From Pseudomonadota bacterium (GTDB taxonomy: Bacteria > Bdellovibrionota > Bacteriovoracia > Bacteriovoracales > Bacteriovoracaceae), in NCBI GenBank assembly GCA_027487515.1, contig JAIYDL010000018.1, forward strand, positions 186,001 through 250,000: a DNA stretch of 64,000 bases, given 5' to 3'. A program made the position numbers and the translations under genes. The notes beneath the pieces are model-generated. The model ran no database searches and was not told the DNA's origin. It saw only the letters and a list, made by a program, of their open reading frames with translations. This document shows positions 54,687 to 63,825 of this stretch, piece after piece (within the stretch, counting starts at the first letter, position 1; each line of letters starts with the position of its first letter).

Positions 54687-55937
54687 ATGAGCAGTTACGC
54701 CGTCGATTTCGGAACCTCAAACTCCCTTCTGACCTACGTCTCCGATGATCGAAGGATCGTTCCCGTCCCTCTGGATCCGGTCTCGGGGAAGGTCCTCCGC
54801 TCGCTCTTGTATACTCCGGAGAAGAATACGTGGTTCTTCGGGAGCGAGGCCATCTCCGAGTACGTCCATCACGAAGGCGAGGGCCGCTTCTTCCGGTCGA
54901 TAAAAAAATTTCTTCCCGAACCTGGATACACGGGGACCTCGGTGCATAACCGAAACCTAGGGATCTCCGAACTGGTGGCGACGTTTCTAGGGGAAATGAA
55001 GAAACGCGCCGACGCGTACACCGGGGAAAGCATCGAAAGAATCATCCTTGGCCGTCCTGCCTTGTATTCGCTCAACAAGGAGCAAGATGAGCTGGCCCAG
55101 TCGCGGATGCAGAAAGCCGCAGAGATCGCCGGCTATAAAGACATCGTCTTCTGTCCAGAACCAATCGCGGCCGGGCTCGACTACATGTCCGCGGAGCAGA
55201 AAGAGAAGATCGTCCTCATCGCCGACTTCGGCGGCGGGACTTCGGACTTTACCCTCATGAAGTTCAAGCAGGGCCAGTACTCCCGAGATGACATCCTCGG
55301 ACTCTCTGGGGTCTTCATCGCCGGCGACGTCATCGACGGCGTGATGATGAGAGATTTCATTTCTCCGCATTTCGGCTCCCTCTTCGAGTACCAGTTACCG
55401 GGTAGCACGAACGTACTCCAGTTCCCACGGAACCTTCTTAAAAAGATCTGCTCGCCGGCGCACATCACGCATCTGCGTGAGAAAGACACCTGGGAGTTTC
55501 TCCAACAGATCAACAAGTTCGGGCTCTCGGACGAGGACAAGCGGCGGATGAAGAATCTCCTTATCCTCGTAGAAAGTCAGCTGGGATTTCCACTCTTCCA
55601 TGAGATCGAGAAAACGAAGATCACCCTCGGGGCGGCACCGGAGAGTTTATTCCACTACCAGTTCCTTGACCTGGATGTTGAGCAAACCGTTAAGGACTCC
55701 GACTTTCAGAACTCGGTAAGACCAACGATCGACGAAGTCATGATGTCCATGATGGACGTGTTCCGCCAGTCAGGACTTTCGCCGATCGACGTCGACGAGG
55801 TGGTGCTGACCGGTGGGACGTCGCAATTTCCGCTCATTCGGGAGGAGCTTAAAAAAATTTTCGGGGAAGGGAAACTCCTTACGCACGATATCTACCAGTC
55901 GGTCGTTAACGGGCTCGCGAAATTTGCTCTCACGTAG
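54687..55937 (+). CDS. Hsp70-family ATPase lacking substrate-binding domain (YegD-like)
   Basis: 416 residues covering only the actin-like nucleotide-binding domain. Phosphate 1 is VDFGTSNSLLTYV, phosphate 2 IADFGGGTSDFTL and the adenosine motif VVLTGGTSQFPLI. No beta-sandwich substrate-binding domain or C-terminal lid follows, as in E. coli YegD. A role as chaperone-like ATPase or regulator is possible; the client is unknown. It is probably the last gene of the zincless Fpg operon (46-base gap). Confidence 0.9.
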   Translation: MSSYAVDFGTSNSLLTYVSDDRRIVPVPLDPVSGKVLRSLLYTPEKNTWFFGSEAISEYVHHEGEGRFFRSIKKFLPEPGYTGTSVHNRNLGISELVATFLGEMKKRADAYTGESIERIILGRPALYSLNKEQDELAQSRMQKAAEIAGYKDIVFCPEPIAAGLDYMSAEQKEKIVLIADFGGGTSDFTLMKFKQGQYSRDDILGLSGVFIAGDVIDGVMMRDFISPHFGSLFEYQLPGSTNVLQFPRNLLKKICSPAHITHLREKDTWEFLQQINKFGLSDEDKRRMKNLLILVESQLGFPLFHEIEKTKITLGAAPESLFHYQFLDLDVEQTVKDSDFQNSVRPTIDEVMMSMMDVFRQSGLSPIDVDEVVLTGGTSQFPLIREELKKIFGEGKLLTHDIYQSVVNGLAKFALT

Positions 55938-56588
55938 TATTCGAGCGGAAAATTTTTCGTCTAAGAGAAAAACTTAACCTTGGTGCCGGATCGCCTTGAT
56001 CTCAGTGACCGAAGGGATCGTTAGCAGATTTCAGTCTTTGATCGAACCGGAATAACGCCACTTCTCTCCCGGCGGCCAGGACACTCGCGAAATCTGGCTT
56101 AGGAGAAGCGAGCATCTTAAAGAAGTTGAACACCTTCTGCGGGGAGATAAAACCCAGGCACCATGAATGTGTTGAGTGAGGAGAACGGATATGACTTGAA
56201 AGGCAGATCATAACCAGGGGTGAGGCAAAACGATGAAATCTAAAGGATTGACCCAACCTTTTATCGAGGGCCTTCAAGTTTGGGCAAGGCTTCGAGACTT
56301 TTCAGAGAGTGAGTAAGTCTCCCCAATCCTATTCGGACAAAACACAAGAGATTTGGACTCATCCGCGCACCGCAACTTTAGAACGATGCCACCACCATTC
56401 AGTATGCGCTTAAGTTCTCTGATAACCTCAGATCTCAGTATCGGAGACTGGAGAAGGAGAAGGCACGTCGTACCTTTATCCCATGGGAGTTATCATCGAG
56501 ACTAGGCGCGACTTCAATCCAAGGGTTCCACAGGGACCCTGATATTGTCATTCCAAAGCAACTCCTTTAAAATTTTTGGATGTGCTTG
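55938..56588. other. 651-base stretch without a supported gene
   Basis: It contains one minus-strand track ORF (56002-56277) with no ribosome site, and many stops elsewhere. The composition is AT-richer than the flanking genes on the left and similar to the M6 protease gene on the right. It may hold decayed coding sequence or an unrecognised RNA, and it must contain the M6 promoter. Nothing specific was identified. Confidence 0.5.
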
Positions 56589-57773
56589 ATGATTCCCTTT
56601 AAAACAACAGTCCTTGTCCTAATGATCTTCGCACTCTACGGCTGCAACGTTAAAGACGGAGAGGGTTGGGGAATCGAAGACGACACGATCCCGACAAACT
56701 GCAAGCTTCCAGATACTGGTCTAAGGGCCAATGGGGTTGCCATCGGTGGGTTCCCAAGGCATCCGGATCGTCTCGTTTCAACTGGCACGATCAATGCCAC
56801 CGTTCTCATGGTGGACTTCCCTGACTTCCCGGCCAGTGTCACCAACGCTGCAGCATATGCCATGGTCTCTGGTGCATCGGCCAGATTTACTGAGCAATCT
56901 TACTCTCGCATGACTTACAACATGACTCCAGTTAACACCTGGTTCCGGATGAGTCAGAACAGCGACCAGTATGACTTCGATTCAAGTTCTGGCCACAGAG
57001 CCTACATCGCGGAAGCCGTTGCCTTGGCGAACGCAACCGTGGACTTCAGCAACACTGATTCGTTAGTTATTCTTGCGACCCCGAACGCGACGACACTCAC
57101 AAAGGGTCCAGCATTTAATGAGATGATCGGTGGGGGAGTCACAGCGGATGGGAATGAAATGTTAAATGTCGTCACCTCCGGCCATGACTTGAACACCTGG
57201 GGTTCCATTTGGCTCAACCATGAAGTGGGACACAACATGGGGCTAGTGGATCTTTATGCGTATACAACGACTAACTCCAGTGATCCATGGAACATTCTAA
57301 GATACACGGGCCAGTATAGTTACATGGGATACAACAGCTCAAGTTCAAACTCACCAGGCCTCACCGCCTGGGAGCGATGGCTCCTCGGATGGCTTGACGA
57401 CAATCAAATCGTCTGCAAAAACCCGGTGGCCACCGGGGGCTTTAGCCAGCTCATCACACCAGTTGAAAGCTCCGGTGGAATAAAGGCCGTGGTCATCCCT
57501 GTGAATTCTACCAAGGCCATCGTCGTCGAATCCAGGCGGGCCCAAGGAATCGATGCCTCAATGGCCAAAACCGGTGCCCTTGTTTACACAGTCGATAGCT
57601 CTATCGACTCCGGAATGGGTCCGATACAGGTTTACCCTACCACCAGTGATACTCGCTATGTTCAATCGATCCGGAGCGCCGGCGAGTCTGTGCGCATCGG
57701 TCGAGTCAATATTCGGGTAACCTCCTCCACTGCTTCCGGGGATACCGTGAGTGTGACTCTGGGGGGTAACTAA
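56589..57773 (+). CDS. M6-like metalloprotease lipoprotein
   Basis: 394 residues with lipoprotein signal MIPFKTTVLVLMIFALYGCN. The M6/immune-inhibitor-A-like domain has TINATVLMVDFPDFPA and the zinc motif LNHEVGHNMGLVDLY (HExxHxxGxxD); a SYMGYNSSSSN stretch is compatible with the Met-turn region. A C-terminal beta domain ends ASGDTVSVTLGGN. A secreted protease is likely. It forms a pair with the barrel gene 1 base downstream. Codon use looks more AT-rich than in most neighbours. ATG 56580 is an alternative start. Confidence 0.86.
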   Translation: MIPFKTTVLVLMIFALYGCNVKDGEGWGIEDDTIPTNCKLPDTGLRANGVAIGGFPRHPDRLVSTGTINATVLMVDFPDFPASVTNAAAYAMVSGASARFTEQSYSRMTYNMTPVNTWFRMSQNSDQYDFDSSSGHRAYIAEAVALANATVDFSNTDSLVILATPNATTLTKGPAFNEMIGGGVTADGNEMLNVVTSGHDLNTWGSIWLNHEVGHNMGLVDLYAYTTTNSSDPWNILRYTGQYSYMGYNSSSSNSPGLTAWERWLLGWLDDNQIVCKNPVATGGFSQLITPVESSGGIKAVVIPVNSTKAIVVESRRAQGIDASMAKTGALVYTVDSSIDSGMGPIQVYPTTSDTRYVQSIRSAGESVRIGRVNIRVTSSTASGDTVSVTLGGN

Positions 57774-57774
57774 G

Positions 57775-58332
57775 ATGCACCTTTTAAAGCTTTTCCTTAT
57801 CGCCATGCTCACGTTACCCAGCACCCTTCTCGCGGGACTTTTGATCGAGCCCTACGGCGGAATGGGCTCATTTTCCTATACGGGGTCCGTAAAATACGAC
57901 GGAAATGACTCGAAGTTAAGTTCCTCTAGCCTTCGAGGGCCCATGTACGGTGGTCGTCTCGCCTGGGGGATGGGAGACTACGGACTTGGAGTCGACTACA
58001 CCCTTGGAAAACTCAATGACGGTGGAGAAACTTCTGACCTTAAAAATCTCGCCGGTATCGGAATGTGCAGTTTCGCACCATTCCGGATCTGGTTGGGTTA
58101 TCTTCTTAAATCTTCCAGAACAATTAAAAACTCAGATTACAGCATCGACAGCACTATCGAAGGCAGTGGGTTCAAGGCCGGTATCGGCTGGTCCATGAGT
58201 AAAGCAATTAGCATTAATGCAGAATACATAACCGTAAAGTATTCGAAGGATGATGACCCGTATCTGCGTGAGTTATCCGAAAATGACTCCGGTTTCCTTT
58301 TAAGTATGAGCTTTCCCTTCGTCATTTTTTAG
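57775..58332 (+). CDS. Small outer-membrane beta-barrel protein
   Basis: 185 residues with signal peptide MHLLKLFLIAMLTLPSTLLA. The rest is eight or so amphipathic strands (LLIEPYGGMGSFSYTG; MYGGRLAWGMGDYGLGVDYTLG; AISINAEYITVKYS) ending SMSFPFVIF, with a C-terminal Phe. Size fits an OmpA/OmpW-like eight-strand barrel. It starts 1 base after the M6 protease stop, so it is co-translated and may help display or export that protease; this is inference. Confidence 0.8.
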   Translation: MHLLKLFLIAMLTLPSTLLAGLLIEPYGGMGSFSYTGSVKYDGNDSKLSSSSLRGPMYGGRLAWGMGDYGLGVDYTLGKLNDGGETSDLKNLAGIGMCSFAPFRIWLGYLLKSSRTIKNSDYSIDSTIEGSGFKAGIGWSMSKAISINAEYITVKYSKDDDPYLRELSENDSGFLLSMSFPFVIF

Positions 58333-58468
58333 CTCATTTTTCTCTCCGCCTCTGCCTTAAAACAATTGCGAGAAAAATTTTAGCGGACTGAGGTCGGAAC
58401 TCCTAAACGGTTCTAGGTCTTAGAAGTTTATGATACCTTCACCACACATTTAATTACTGAGAACCTAT

Positions 58469-59272
58469 ATGCCCGAACTCCCCGAAGTCGAAACAATCCG
58501 CCTCCAACTCTCCGAGTATCTCCCTTTCAAGATCGAGACTCTCGCGTTCACCCCTGAGCTAGCGAAGAACATCCTCCACACTGATCTCCCGAAACCGGGC
58601 CTCTCGATCACACAGATCAATCGCAAAGGAAAGATGCTCGACTTTGTCTTTGACGACGGCTCCCACCTCCTCTCCCATCTGGGAATGACGGGCACGTGGC
58701 TCGTCGGTGAAGTGATTAAATCGGGAAAGCACACTCACCTCACCCTCAAGAGCTCAACCCATACGCTCGCCTACGATGACCCGCGGAGGTTCGGGCACAT
58801 GTATTTCTACGACGCTCATGAAGCCGACCGAAAACTTCGAGAACTCGGCATGGATCTCGCAGATCCGGAGCTCAGCCTGGAGTACCTCACGGAGGCCATC
58901 AAGAAGTATCCAAACCGCGACCTCAAGGTGCACCTCCTTGATCAGAAGCACTTCGCCGGGTCCGGGAACTACATCGCCAACGAGATCTGTGCCCGGGCCG
59001 GGATTCGTCCTACCAGGAAATGCGGCAGAGTCAAAAGAGAAGAGTTCTCGAAGATCCTCATGGCCATCAAAGAGGTTCTGGAACCCGCGCTGGCGGCGGG
59101 AGGAACAACGTTCCAAGGTGGCTACCGTGACACCTCCGGAGAGCGAGGCCTTGGGGTTCAGCATTTGGTGGTTTTCTATCAGAAGATTTGCCAGCTCTGT
59201 AAGGTCACTCCGGTGAAGAAGATCATCCTCGCTCAGCGGGGCACTTACTACTGCCCGAAGTGTCAGAAGTAG
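58469..59272 (+). CDS. mutM: Formamidopyrimidine-DNA glycosylase, zinc-finger type
   Basis: 267 residues. MPELPEVETIRL carries catalytic Pro 2 and Glu 3; the conserved Lys is in NRKGKMLDF, and LSHLGMTGTWL and FAGSGNYIANEICARAGI are conserved. It ends with a zinc finger of two CxxC pairs (CQLC and CPKC) with RGTYYC between them. It removes 8-oxoguanine and other oxidised bases and nicks the strand. It differs clearly from the zincless paralogue at 53441, so the two may divide substrates. It is convergent with yehS, 4 bases apart. Confidence 0.93.
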   Translation: MPELPEVETIRLQLSEYLPFKIETLAFTPELAKNILHTDLPKPGLSITQINRKGKMLDFVFDDGSHLLSHLGMTGTWLVGEVIKSGKHTHLTLKSSTHTLAYDDPRRFGHMYFYDAHEADRKLRELGMDLADPELSLEYLTEAIKKYPNRDLKVHLLDQKHFAGSGNYIANEICARAGIRPTRKCGRVKREEFSKILMAIKEVLEPALAAGGTTFQGGYRDTSGERGLGVQHLVVFYQKICQLCKVTPVKKIILAQRGTYYCPKCQK

Positions 59273-59276
59273 CCGG

Positions 59277-59744
59277 CTACCGTGCCTTCGACTTCTCTCG
59301 AAGTGCCAAGGCCTTGAGGAAGTTTCGCAGGAGCTGATCGCCGCATGGGCGGTAATTGATGTGGCCCTCTTTCCGGAACAAGGCACTGAGCTCGGACTTC
59401 GTGATGCGAAATCCCACGGACTCGAGCAGGGTCAGGATATCGTCGTCCTTTAACTCGAAGGCAACGCGAAGCTTTTTGAGAACCACATTGTTGGTCGGAA
59501 GATCCGGCGCTAGCGGAGGCCGCGACTCGTCCTTGCCCCGCTTGTAGATGATCAGACCGTTGAGAAACCGGGCCATGAGGTTCTGGGGACATTCCTCAAA
59601 CCCGGGCTCGTCTTCGGCCTTGATGTAAGCGTTCATCCTTGCCTGCGTGGTGTTCCCGCCGCCCAAGAGAGCGATCTCCACGAGCGTGAATTCGCTCACG
59701 CTCAAAACATAGCGCAGACTCCGAAGGACGTCGTTATTGATCAC
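59277..59744 (-). CDS. yehS: DUF1456 family protein YehS
   Basis: 155 residues with two copies of the DUF1456 helical unit. First is NNDVLRSLRYVLSVSEFTLVEI, with FLNGLIIYKRGKDES; second is NVVLKKLRVAFELKDDDILTLL, with CGDQLLRNFLKAL. This matches E. coli YehS, whose function is unknown. GTG 59744 lies 7 bases after GGAGG, and the gene overlaps the end of the JmjC-like gene by 11 bases, so translation is coupled. Confidence 0.93.
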   Translation of the reverse strand: MINNDVLRSLRYVLSVSEFTLVEIALLGGGNTTQARMNAYIKAEDEPGFEECPQNLMARFLNGLIIYKRGKDESRPPLAPDLPTNNVVLKKLRVAFELKDDDILTLLESVGFRITKSELSALFRKEGHINYRPCGDQLLRNFLKALALREKSKAR

Positions 59745-60588
59745 CGCTCACCTCCGTTACGGCCAGGATGTCTCTCGCCCGCCACGAAGGCAGATCCTGG
59801 ATCAGGTCTTGAAGAAGCCCATCAAACTTCTCTTCCGAAAGGTCGGCCGTGTCTCTCCAGTCCGAAGACGAAATGAGCCTCCCTCTTAGGGCGGCCGTCA
59901 CGAGGTCGATCCACGTCGGTGCCGTGAATGTGAAATTGAGCGCAAGGGCGTCTCCTTCGGCTTCCGTCGAGTGCCAGCACCCTCGCGGCACATACAGAAG
60001 AGAGCCGGGACGAAGCTCGAAGCTCTCGGCACCGGGAGGCATCTGGGTGGGCATCGGGGCCTCGAGGTAGGTCAGCATCTCGGGATCCACCGGCAGGCCC
60101 AGGGTGTGCCTCGTCATGGGATTTTTGAGCTGGGTGTTAGGGGCAATCGTCCAACGCTTGATGCCTCTTAACTGAAGGACGAAGTTAATGTTCTGGTCAA
60201 AATGCGTCGCGGTTCCCTGCCCATCTGGCGTCGCATAGATCAGGTTGCGGCCGTAGGTGAGGGCCGACAGACCAATCTCTTGGCGGATGCTCTGGAGCCA
60301 GCCTTGGAGGAGTGGGGAAAGGACATGCGCATCGTTAAACAAGAGACCCATGCCCTGGGCGTAAAAGCTCAGCGCTCGTTCGGCGTCGGTCTCGAGGGAG
60401 CTCGCCTCGTCTCTTAAGTCTGGCAGATGGACCTGAACGCTTCCGGGCCAGCGGTCTAGGAGTGACTCCAATGAGTGAAGAAACGGCAGACCCTCGAGAG
60501 CGTCGAGGATGCCCGAGTTAACCTTCGGAACGAAGAAAGGTCTTCGTGCGAAATAGGACGCGCTAAACTCTGAAAAATCAAACACCAT
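59734..60588 (-). CDS. JmjC/cupin-like 2-oxoglutarate oxygenase
   Basis: 284 residues. The double-stranded beta-helix core shows HFD (THFDQNINFVLQLRG), KRWTIAPN and a distal His in VPRGCWHST, the iron-binding facial triad of JmjC hydroxylases. It resembles small bacterial relatives of the ribosomal oxygenase YcfD, but without a recognisable winged-helix C terminus. The likely reaction is protein side-chain hydroxylation using Fe(II) and 2-oxoglutarate; the target is unknown. It is in an operon with yehS (11-base overlap) and follows the desaturase gene by 21 bases. Confidence 0.85.
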   Translation of the reverse strand: MVFDFSEFSASYFARRPFFVPKVNSGILDALEGLPFLHSLESLLDRWPGSVQVHLPDLRDEASSLETDAERALSFYAQGMGLLFNDAHVLSPLLQGWLQSIRQEIGLSALTYGRNLIYATPDGQGTATHFDQNINFVLQLRGIKRWTIAPNTQLKNPMTRHTLGLPVDPEMLTYLEAPMPTQMPPGAESFELRPGSLLYVPRGCWHSTEAEGDALALNFTFTAPTWIDLVTAALRGRLISSSDWRDTADLSEEKFDGLLQDLIQDLPSWRARDILAVTEVSGDQ

Positions 60589-60609
60589 GACTCGGTTGTC
60601 CCCGGAGAC

Positions 60610-61716
60610 TTAGATCGTTGGGTACGTCTTCAGCGTCTTCGGGTGAATCAGCTCATTGGAGGACTTATAAATCCTCGGCGTCTGGTAGAGGTACTTCAGC
60701 GCCCTCCACTTCGGCATGGCCTTGTACTTGTCTGGGTACATGGCCTTGAGGTGCCGGTGAATCGTCTTCGCGTGCGCGCAAGACACTCTCGGGAACAGGT
60801 GGTGCTCCACGTGGTAACCGAAGTTCAGGTGGAAGAACTCGATCGCTGGGTGGGCCGTCACGGTGAGGGAGTTCACGAGCGGGTCGTTGATCTTCGTGAG
60901 CGGGGAGATGTTGTGGTTGGTGGAGATGTAGCTCAGGATCACGTAGTTCTGGATCAGGGCCGGAATGATCGCGAGCCAGAGAATGTTCTCAAGGCCAATG
61001 AACCACAGGTACGCTCCGGCCAGGAGGCAGGTGCACCCGAACTCGATGCTCACCCGGCGGTGGTCCATGTTGTCCCACATCTTGTTCTTAAACCGCATGT
61101 AGGCCTGGTTAATGATGGACTGGAACGAGAACCAGTAGAAAAAGTAGAAGTAGCTCAGCGGTCCCTTCGAGCCCGGCGAAAGGCCGAAGACAAAGCGCAT
61201 GAACTTACTCCGCTTGTAAACGGAGAGCGTCGGGAACGCGTCCGGATCCTTGTAGATCAGCTGCGTGTTCCCGTGGTGGAGGTTATTGTGCCAGAAGCGC
61301 CAGTAAGTCTGGGACACCAGAAACGGTGCGAGCCCGATGCTTCCGATCAGAGACTGGAGGAACTGGCTTTTCACGATAGATCCGTGGAGCGTCTCATGGG
61401 CAAAGAAACCGATGCTTGAGTTGAGCTGACCGATGGCGAAGGCGACGAGGAGCTTCACGTACCAGGCCGGATTAACGGTGATCACGAAGGCGATGAGAGA
61501 AATGTTAATCGAGAGGAAACCCACGAGGTAGAGAACTCTCCAAGGTGTCCGTTGGAAAATCTCTTCGGGGAGAACTTTCCTCAACTCCTGTTGGTAGAAA
61601 GAGATGGACTTGAGTTCTGGGCCGGATTTCACCGACGCATCATCGGGGGAAGTTGGCATATTGAGAAACGAAACGAAGGGTGCCGCAGGTGAAACTGCTT
61701 GGGTCTCGGTGTTCAA
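60610..61716 (-). CDS. Membrane fatty acid desaturase
   Basis: 368 residues with four or more TM helices and the three histidine boxes of membrane di-iron desaturases: HETLH (in FFAHETLHGS), HNNLHHG and HVEHHLFP. The third box starts with His, not the Gln typical of front-end (delta-5/6) desaturases. The enzyme introduces double bonds into fatty acyl chains, which adjusts membrane fluidity. Start is TTG 61716 with AAGGA about 7 bases upstream; no better ATG exists near. It is probably in one operon with the JmjC and YehS genes. Confidence 0.9.
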   Translation of the reverse strand: MNTETQAVSPAAPFVSFLNMPTSPDDASVKSGPELKSISFYQQELRKVLPEEIFQRTPWRVLYLVGFLSINISLIAFVITVNPAWYVKLLVAFAIGQLNSSIGFFAHETLHGSIVKSQFLQSLIGSIGLAPFLVSQTYWRFWHNNLHHGNTQLIYKDPDAFPTLSVYKRSKFMRFVFGLSPGSKGPLSYFYFFYWFSFQSIINQAYMRFKNKMWDNMDHRRVSIEFGCTCLLAGAYLWFIGLENILWLAIIPALIQNYVILSYISTNHNISPLTKINDPLVNSLTVTAHPAIEFFHLNFGYHVEHHLFPRVSCAHAKTIHRHLKAMYPDKYKAMPKWRALKYLYQTPRIYKSSNELIHPKTLKTYPTI

Positions 61717-61871
61717 TGCAAGGTCCTTGGAAAGATTTGAAGGATAGTAACAAAAAGACAGACCAAAGAAAAGTCATTCAACCATCTAAAAAGACGAGAC
61801 AAGTCTTAAGATTTCGAGGTCTTCCAAGCGGATCTGGGCCCGGATCATGCCAAATGGCATTTCATGGCGAT

Positions 61872-62516
61872 TTAGCTGATGCTCAGGAGTCGTTTGATGT
61901 TTTCTCGGAGTGTTTCACCAAGGAGGTTGATGTGGTGGCCGTCGACAAACCCGTGGTGGGCCTGGACTGAAAAAGGGATGCGGAGGAATCCCTCTTTATC
62001 TGGGGTGAATTTCCCCCAAGAGATGGAGGGAATGTCCGCTGATTTAAAGCGGAAAACTGGGTGCTCAATCGAGGTGAAGCGCAGCCACGGGAGGCTGGTG
62101 AGGAAAACATAGTTCTTGAGTTCTCGTTCCGTGAGATCGATTCCCGTGTTGACGAGTCCTGGTGCTGCCAGGGCCTGATCCCGGGCGACTAAGCTTTGGC
62201 GGATGAACTGATCCAAATCGTCTTCGAACTCGAAGCGGGTGTAGTTGAAGAGATCCTCCCCATTGATGACCGTATACGAGCCCATGGGCCGATCGATCTT
62301 GATGACCTCCCCTCCATAAATTCGGTACCTAAAATTTTCCACTTGAGTGAGCGCCTGACAGAGACAGTACAAGAAAAAATGGAAGACGGGGTACCCCTGC
62401 TCCTTGCAATGTGGCCTAAAATCCTCGACCTCGAGTTCATGGCAAATGTTGATGAGGGGATTCTCGAAGCTCTCGAAGAACTCGAAGCGGTCCCGGCGCT
62501 TTTGAAAGTTTTCCAT
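61872..62516 (-). CDS. Chloramphenicol acetyltransferase-fold (CAT family) protein
   Basis: 214 residues, close to classical CAT. The catalytic region is VQAHHGFVDGHHINL (HHxxxDG, second His catalytic), and the family blocks YTVINGEDLFNYTRFEF, SLPWLRFTSIEHP and ISWGKFTPDKEGFLRIP are present. It transfers acetyl from acetyl-CoA to a hydroxyl. It could be a housekeeping acyltransferase rather than a drug-resistance gene, since no mobile element flanks it. The ribosome site is weak. It lies 155 bases upstream of the desaturase and 43 bases downstream of the esterase. Confidence 0.87.
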   Translation of the reverse strand: MENFQKRRDRFEFFESFENPLINICHELEVEDFRPHCKEQGYPVFHFFLYCLCQALTQVENFRYRIYGGEVIKIDRPMGSYTVINGEDLFNYTRFEFEDDLDQFIRQSLVARDQALAAPGLVNTGIDLTERELKNYVFLTSLPWLRFTSIEHPVFRFKSADIPSISWGKFTPDKEGFLRIPFSVQAHHGFVDGHHINLLGETLRENIKRLLSIS

Positions 62517-62559
62517 GCCAGAAGCTTAGTCATTTTTTTGCTCTTTGGCCCGGACTCGT

Positions 62560-63771
62560 TTACCGAAGATCAAGTTCGAGGAGGGTGGAATACCCTCCCT
62601 CGATGGGAACTTCCACGGTTCGCTCCGGCAGGTCTCCGATGCGGACTCTTACAGGAACCATGTCCTTCCGATCTCCCTCGAGAGATCCCGAAAACGTAAA
62701 CGCCCTCCCCTCTTGCAGGTGCGCCATTCCCCGGAAGCGCCGGAGCCGTTGCGCCGCGGGGATCGGGAAATTAAACGGGAGGGTGATGCCGATGTCCTCG
62801 GAGCGGAGATTTTTTCTGGAAAAGTTGTTCACAAACACCGTCACTCGGTAGTGCTTAAGCTCGGCCGTTGAGGACGCAGGAGTGCGGCCCTCGAGGTGAT
62901 TTACGATCGAGGGTAAGCTCGGGTGACCACAGCCCTTGAGGCAGGACTTGGGAATGTGGGCAATGCCCGGAGTGAGCAAGCGCACATGGGACGCGCGCAC
63001 GAGGACAAAGGGAGTGCGGGTCGTTTTCGTGAAGACCCTCTCGGAGATCCTCCCGCCGGGTGCTTCAAGATCGAGGGACACCCGAGCGTGAATGACATCC
63101 GGACGGGCCGAATAGACCGGAACGGCGGCGTCGTCTTCTTTCGGGGCCTCCGGCGCGGGCGGGAGAAGGCCCGCTACCGCCAGGAGCCTGGGCCCTGGTG
63201 AAGAAGATGCAGAGGGAACGGCCGAGGCGAGAGCTCGGATGGTCGCTGATCCGAAGCTCATCTCGTTGAGCTCCCTTCGCCCAAACGGGGAGACCTCATC
63301 CTCCCACCGGTTCGGCAGAGCGAGAACCACCGAGCGGCCGAAGCTTGCGAGGTCTGCTCCCCAGTGGGGGGTCGCGAGTGTGATGAAGGCGTCGAGCTGC
63401 GAGAAGGTGGCGGGGTCATCCTCACGGATGCGACTCATCCACAGATGCCCGATGATCCCACCTTGGGAGTGCATGATGAGGGAGATCTTATCCTCGGGCC
63501 CTATGTCCCCGACGAGCTTGAGCTCCCGGACCCGGGCCTCGAAACTACGGGCAAAGTCATACGTCGTGAGCATCGGGTCACCGGTTTGGTATTCGAAGAA
63601 TCGGACACGGTAGCAAGAATTCTTTTTTTCGAGCACAGCATCGAGGGCTCCGAAAGTCCTGGCACTCCCTCCGATCCCATGGATCAAGAAAATGTGATGC
63701 TCAACGGGGCACGCTTCGGCCGAAGCGACGGAGGCAAGAAGATGAAGAAGTACTGCGATGATGAGTCCCAT
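62560..63771 (-). CDS. Secreted alpha/beta-hydrolase (lipase/acyltransferase-like)
   Basis: 403 residues with signal peptide MGLIIAVLLHLLASVASA. The oxyanion motif is FLIHGIGGSARTF and the nucleophile elbow is MHSQGG (Ser in HSQG), as in PGAP1-like and triacylglycerol lipases. LATPHWGADL follows, as in lipases with a Thr-Pro-His-x-Gly block. A C-terminal beta domain (about 320-403) ends YSTLLELDLR. ATG 63771 is preferred to GTG 63777. It is preceded on the same strand by the truncated gene at the window edge (54-base gap). Confidence 0.83.
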   Translation of the reverse strand: MGLIIAVLLHLLASVASAEACPVEHHIFLIHGIGGSARTFGALDAVLEKKNSCYRVRFFEYQTGDPMLTTYDFARSFEARVRELKLVGDIGPEDKISLIMHSQGGIIGHLWMSRIREDDPATFSQLDAFITLATPHWGADLASFGRSVVLALPNRWEDEVSPFGRRELNEMSFGSATIRALASAVPSASSSPGPRLLAVAGLLPPAPEAPKEDDAAVPVYSARPDVIHARVSLDLEAPGGRISERVFTKTTRTPFVLVRASHVRLLTPGIAHIPKSCLKGCGHPSLPSIVNHLEGRTPASSTAELKHYRVTVFVNNFSRKNLRSEDIGITLPFNFPIPAAQRLRRFRGMAHLQEGRAFTFSGSLEGDRKDMVPVRVRIGDLPERTVEVPIEGGYSTLLELDLR

Positions 63772-63825
63772 ACTCACCTAGCATGTCGGTTGCTGGTCGG
63801 AAGACCTTAGGGCCTCCTCGAGGGA

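Noticed and set aside
56002-56277. 91-residue minus-strand ORF in the gene-free stretch
   Set aside because: No ribosome site, atypical composition (many F, S, H) and no recognisable family. Kept only as part of the gap description.
60643-61419. 258-residue plus-strand ORF opposite the desaturase
   Set aside because: Antisense shadow rich in V, E, R, H; the desaturase has all three histidine boxes.
61872-62516. Acquired chloramphenicol resistance gene
   Set aside because: CAT motifs are real, but there is no mobile element nearby, so resistance should not be assumed.
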